Shown here piece after piece: positions 13,430 to 14,288 of a stretch of DNA of 14,288 nucleotides (its first letter is position 1; each line of letters begins with the position of its first letter). The notes under the pieces are model-generated. The model had not been told where the DNA came from, did no database searches, and saw only the letters and a list, made by a program, of their open reading frames with translations. Position numbers and translations under genes: made by a program. Source of the DNA: SKVL01 sp051747785 (GTDB taxonomy: Bacteria; Patescibacteriota; Minisyncoccia; Phycocordibacterales; CSBR16-193); the NCBI GenBank assembly GCA_051747785.1, contig JBNJGN010000017.1, positions 1 to 14,288 of the forward strand, in the 5' to 3' direction.

Positions 13430-13906
13430 CTACTTCCTATCGTAATGACCCATAAGTTCAGCGCTGTCAGTCACTAAACCGTCCATAGCTTTTTCTACTT
13501 GGGCTTTAGAAGCGCTCTCAGGTAGATCAAGTGCTGAATTTAGGGCATAGATCTTAAAAAAGTATCTATGCGAACCATCGGGAGGACAAGGTCCCATATA
13601 GCCGGTTTTGCCTGTAGAGTTCACTCCCCTACTACCCTTAGGTTCAACACCTTCCTCTACTGTAAAAGATGTTGAGTCTTCAGTGTCAGGTTTAATGTTA
13701 AATACCACCCAATGATCAAAAACATCGATTCCTTTTGACTCTTTTACAAAACTAGGTATATCGGGATCATCCATTATGAGAATAAGACTTTTTACACTTT
13801 CCGGTATTTCAGTTATTTCCAAAGGAGGATTTATATTATCTCCGTCACAACTATACTTTTGAGGTATTAATTCGCTATTTTTAAAAGCTGAACTTGATAT
13901 TTTCAT
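13430..13906 (-). CDS. YbhB/YbcL-family PEBP (Raf kinase inhibitor-like) protein
   Basis: A 158-aa phosphatidylethanolamine-binding-protein fold, bacterial YbhB/YbcL branch. Conserved features: LIPQKYSCDGDNINPPLEI (13-31), the ligand-pocket DDPD (46-49), FDHWVVFNI (63-71) with H65, and GVNSTGKTGYMGPCPPDGSHRYFFKIYAL (94-122) with the signature GPCPP and HRYFF. Length is normal and the fold appears complete. There is no signal peptide, so it is cytoplasmic. The true ligand of bacterial members is uncertain. ATG at 13906 sits 8 nt from a perfect extended -10 box, so a leaderless message is predicted; the downstream DUF167 gene follows after 26 nt. Confidence 0.92.
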   Translation of the reverse strand: MKISSSAFKNSELIPQKYSCDGDNINPPLEITEIPESVKSLILIMDDPDIPSFVKESKGIDVFDHWVVFNIKPDTEDSTSFTVEEGVEPKGSRGVNSTGKTGYMGPCPPDGSHRYFFKIYALNSALDLPESASKAQVEKAMDGLVTDSAELMGHYDRK

Positions 13907-13914
13907 ATAATACT

Positions 13915-13923
13915 ATTATAACA
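13915..13923 (-). promoter_or_regulatory. extended -10 promoter of the PEBP gene
   Basis: Perfect TG-T-TATAAT on the minus strand. The start would be near 13908, about 2 nt before ATG at 13906, with no room for a Shine-Dalgarno. Confidence 0.5.
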
Positions 13924-14182
13924 AAAAACGCTTTTTATCAAAAATAGATTAAGAAGTCCGATTTTCTGTTTCATCTATTAGTCGTTATTAACAGAAAATA
14001 GATTTAGTTTTATATCGAAAAGAGGCCTCAAGAGGGAAAAGAGAGAGAGATAGAAAATTCAAAAAGGATGCGAGTCATAGTACTTTATCAGCTAAGTATG
14101 AGCGAGTAATTAAATTTATTAGGTTTAAATATTAATAATTCAAATAAATTGAGTTAACCACTATTGCCTTGTGTGCATTTTT
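13924..14182. other. non-coding stretch before tRNA-Asn
   Basis: No gene is supported here. It contains a 10-bp inverted repeat ATTTTCTGTT/AACAGAAAAT (13961-13970 and 13990-13999), a direct repeat AAAATAGATT (13941-13950 and 13995-14004), a GAGGCCTC palindrome and a purine-rich tract around 14020-14065. A 13-codon ATG ORF near 14069 has no supporting features. Confidence 0.4.
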
Positions 14183-14191
14183 TGTTATTAT
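14183..14191 (+). promoter_or_regulatory. extended -10 promoter of tRNA-Asn
   Basis: TG-T-TATTAT, with TTGCCT (14164-14169) as a weak -35 at 16 bp. The start would be near 14198, about 15 nt before the mature tRNA 5' end. Confidence 0.35.
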
Positions 14192-14212
14192 ACATCTTGT
14201 TAATAGAAAAAT

Positions 14213-14284
14213 TCTGGGGTAGCTCAATGGTAGAGCTCTCGACTGTTAATCGAGTGGTTGTGGGTTCGAATCCCACCCCCAGAG
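14213..14284 (+). tRNA. tRNA-Asn (GTT)
   Basis: A complete cloverleaf: acceptor TCTGGGG / CCCCAGA, D-arm GCTC-AATGGTA-GAGC, anticodon arm CTCGA-CTGTTAA-TCGAG with anticodon GTT at 14245-14247, T-arm GTGGG-TTCGAAT-CCCAC, discriminator G at 14284. The sequence following is CAAG, so the 3' CCA is not encoded and must be added after transcription. The gene reads Asn codons AAC and AAU. Confidence 0.97.
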
Positions 14285-14288
14285 CAAG

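Noticed and set aside
1..14288. TGA recoded as glycine (Gracilibacteria-type code)
   Set aside because: TGA ends the 77-aa gene at a sensible point, and no gene in the window needs TGA read-through to align with its family.
1..14288. CRISPR array, insertion sequence, integrase or prophage genes
   Set aside because: No regularly spaced repeats, transposase or recombinase motifs were found on either strand.

Overview
The window is AT-rich and gene-dense, and it looks like a reduced bacterial genome. Small proteins, very short intergenic gaps, mostly absent Shine-Dalgarno sequences and the gene set fit a Patescibacteria/CPR (Parcubacteria-like) bacterium: PGI/PMI isomerase, ROK kinase, CYTH protein, a motif-poor PriA and tiny helical proteins. 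This lineage call is inference; no rRNA is present. TGA is used as an ordinary stop, which argues against the TGA=Gly code of Gracilibacteria and Absconditabacteria. MreB plus a MurA-type enzyme imply a peptidoglycan-walled, probably rod-shaped cell.

Layout. (1) 1-1926: two paralogous orotate-phosphoribosyltransferase-like genes on the minus strand, the first cut by the window edge, flank a plus-strand ThrH-type HAD phosphatase. (2) 2044-3075: a 77-aa helical protein diverging from a CYTH-domain protein. (3) 3080-4913, minus: bifunctional phosphoglucose/phosphomannose isomerase followed 1 nt later by a ROK sugar kinase. (4) 4984-6739, minus: mreB followed by an overlapping DNA polymerase III delta'-like gene. 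(5) 6865-8388, plus: one gene encoding an Xre-type helix-turn-helix fused to a MurA-like enolpyruvyl transferase, with an 18-bp perfect palindrome inside its promoter. (6) 8389-8904: a gene-free stretch with several inverted repeats and a compact unit of promoter, strong ribosome binding site, 5-codon ORF and terminator. (7) 8905-12221, plus: the classical priA-def-fmt cluster, with PriA lacking its ATPase motifs. (8) 12272-13906, minus: two related tiny membrane proteins, a ribosome hibernation factor (HPF/RaiA family), a DUF167 protein and a PEBP (YbhB/YbcL) protein. (9) 13907-14212 is non-coding, then tRNA-Asn(GTT).

How it works together. The region holds housekeeping functions: start-methionine processing (fmt, def), replication restart and clamp loading (priA-like, delta'-like), cell shape and wall precursor synthesis (mreB, murA-like), hexose-phosphate entry (ROK, PGI/PMI) and ribosome hibernation. 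Several starts lie within a few bases of an extended -10 box (TGn-TATAAT), which suggests leaderless or near-leaderless transcription. The best candidates for undescribed biology are the HTH-MurA fusion with its promoter palindrome, the ThrH/OPRT-like cluster, the ATPase-motif-less PriA and the mini-transcript upstream of priA.
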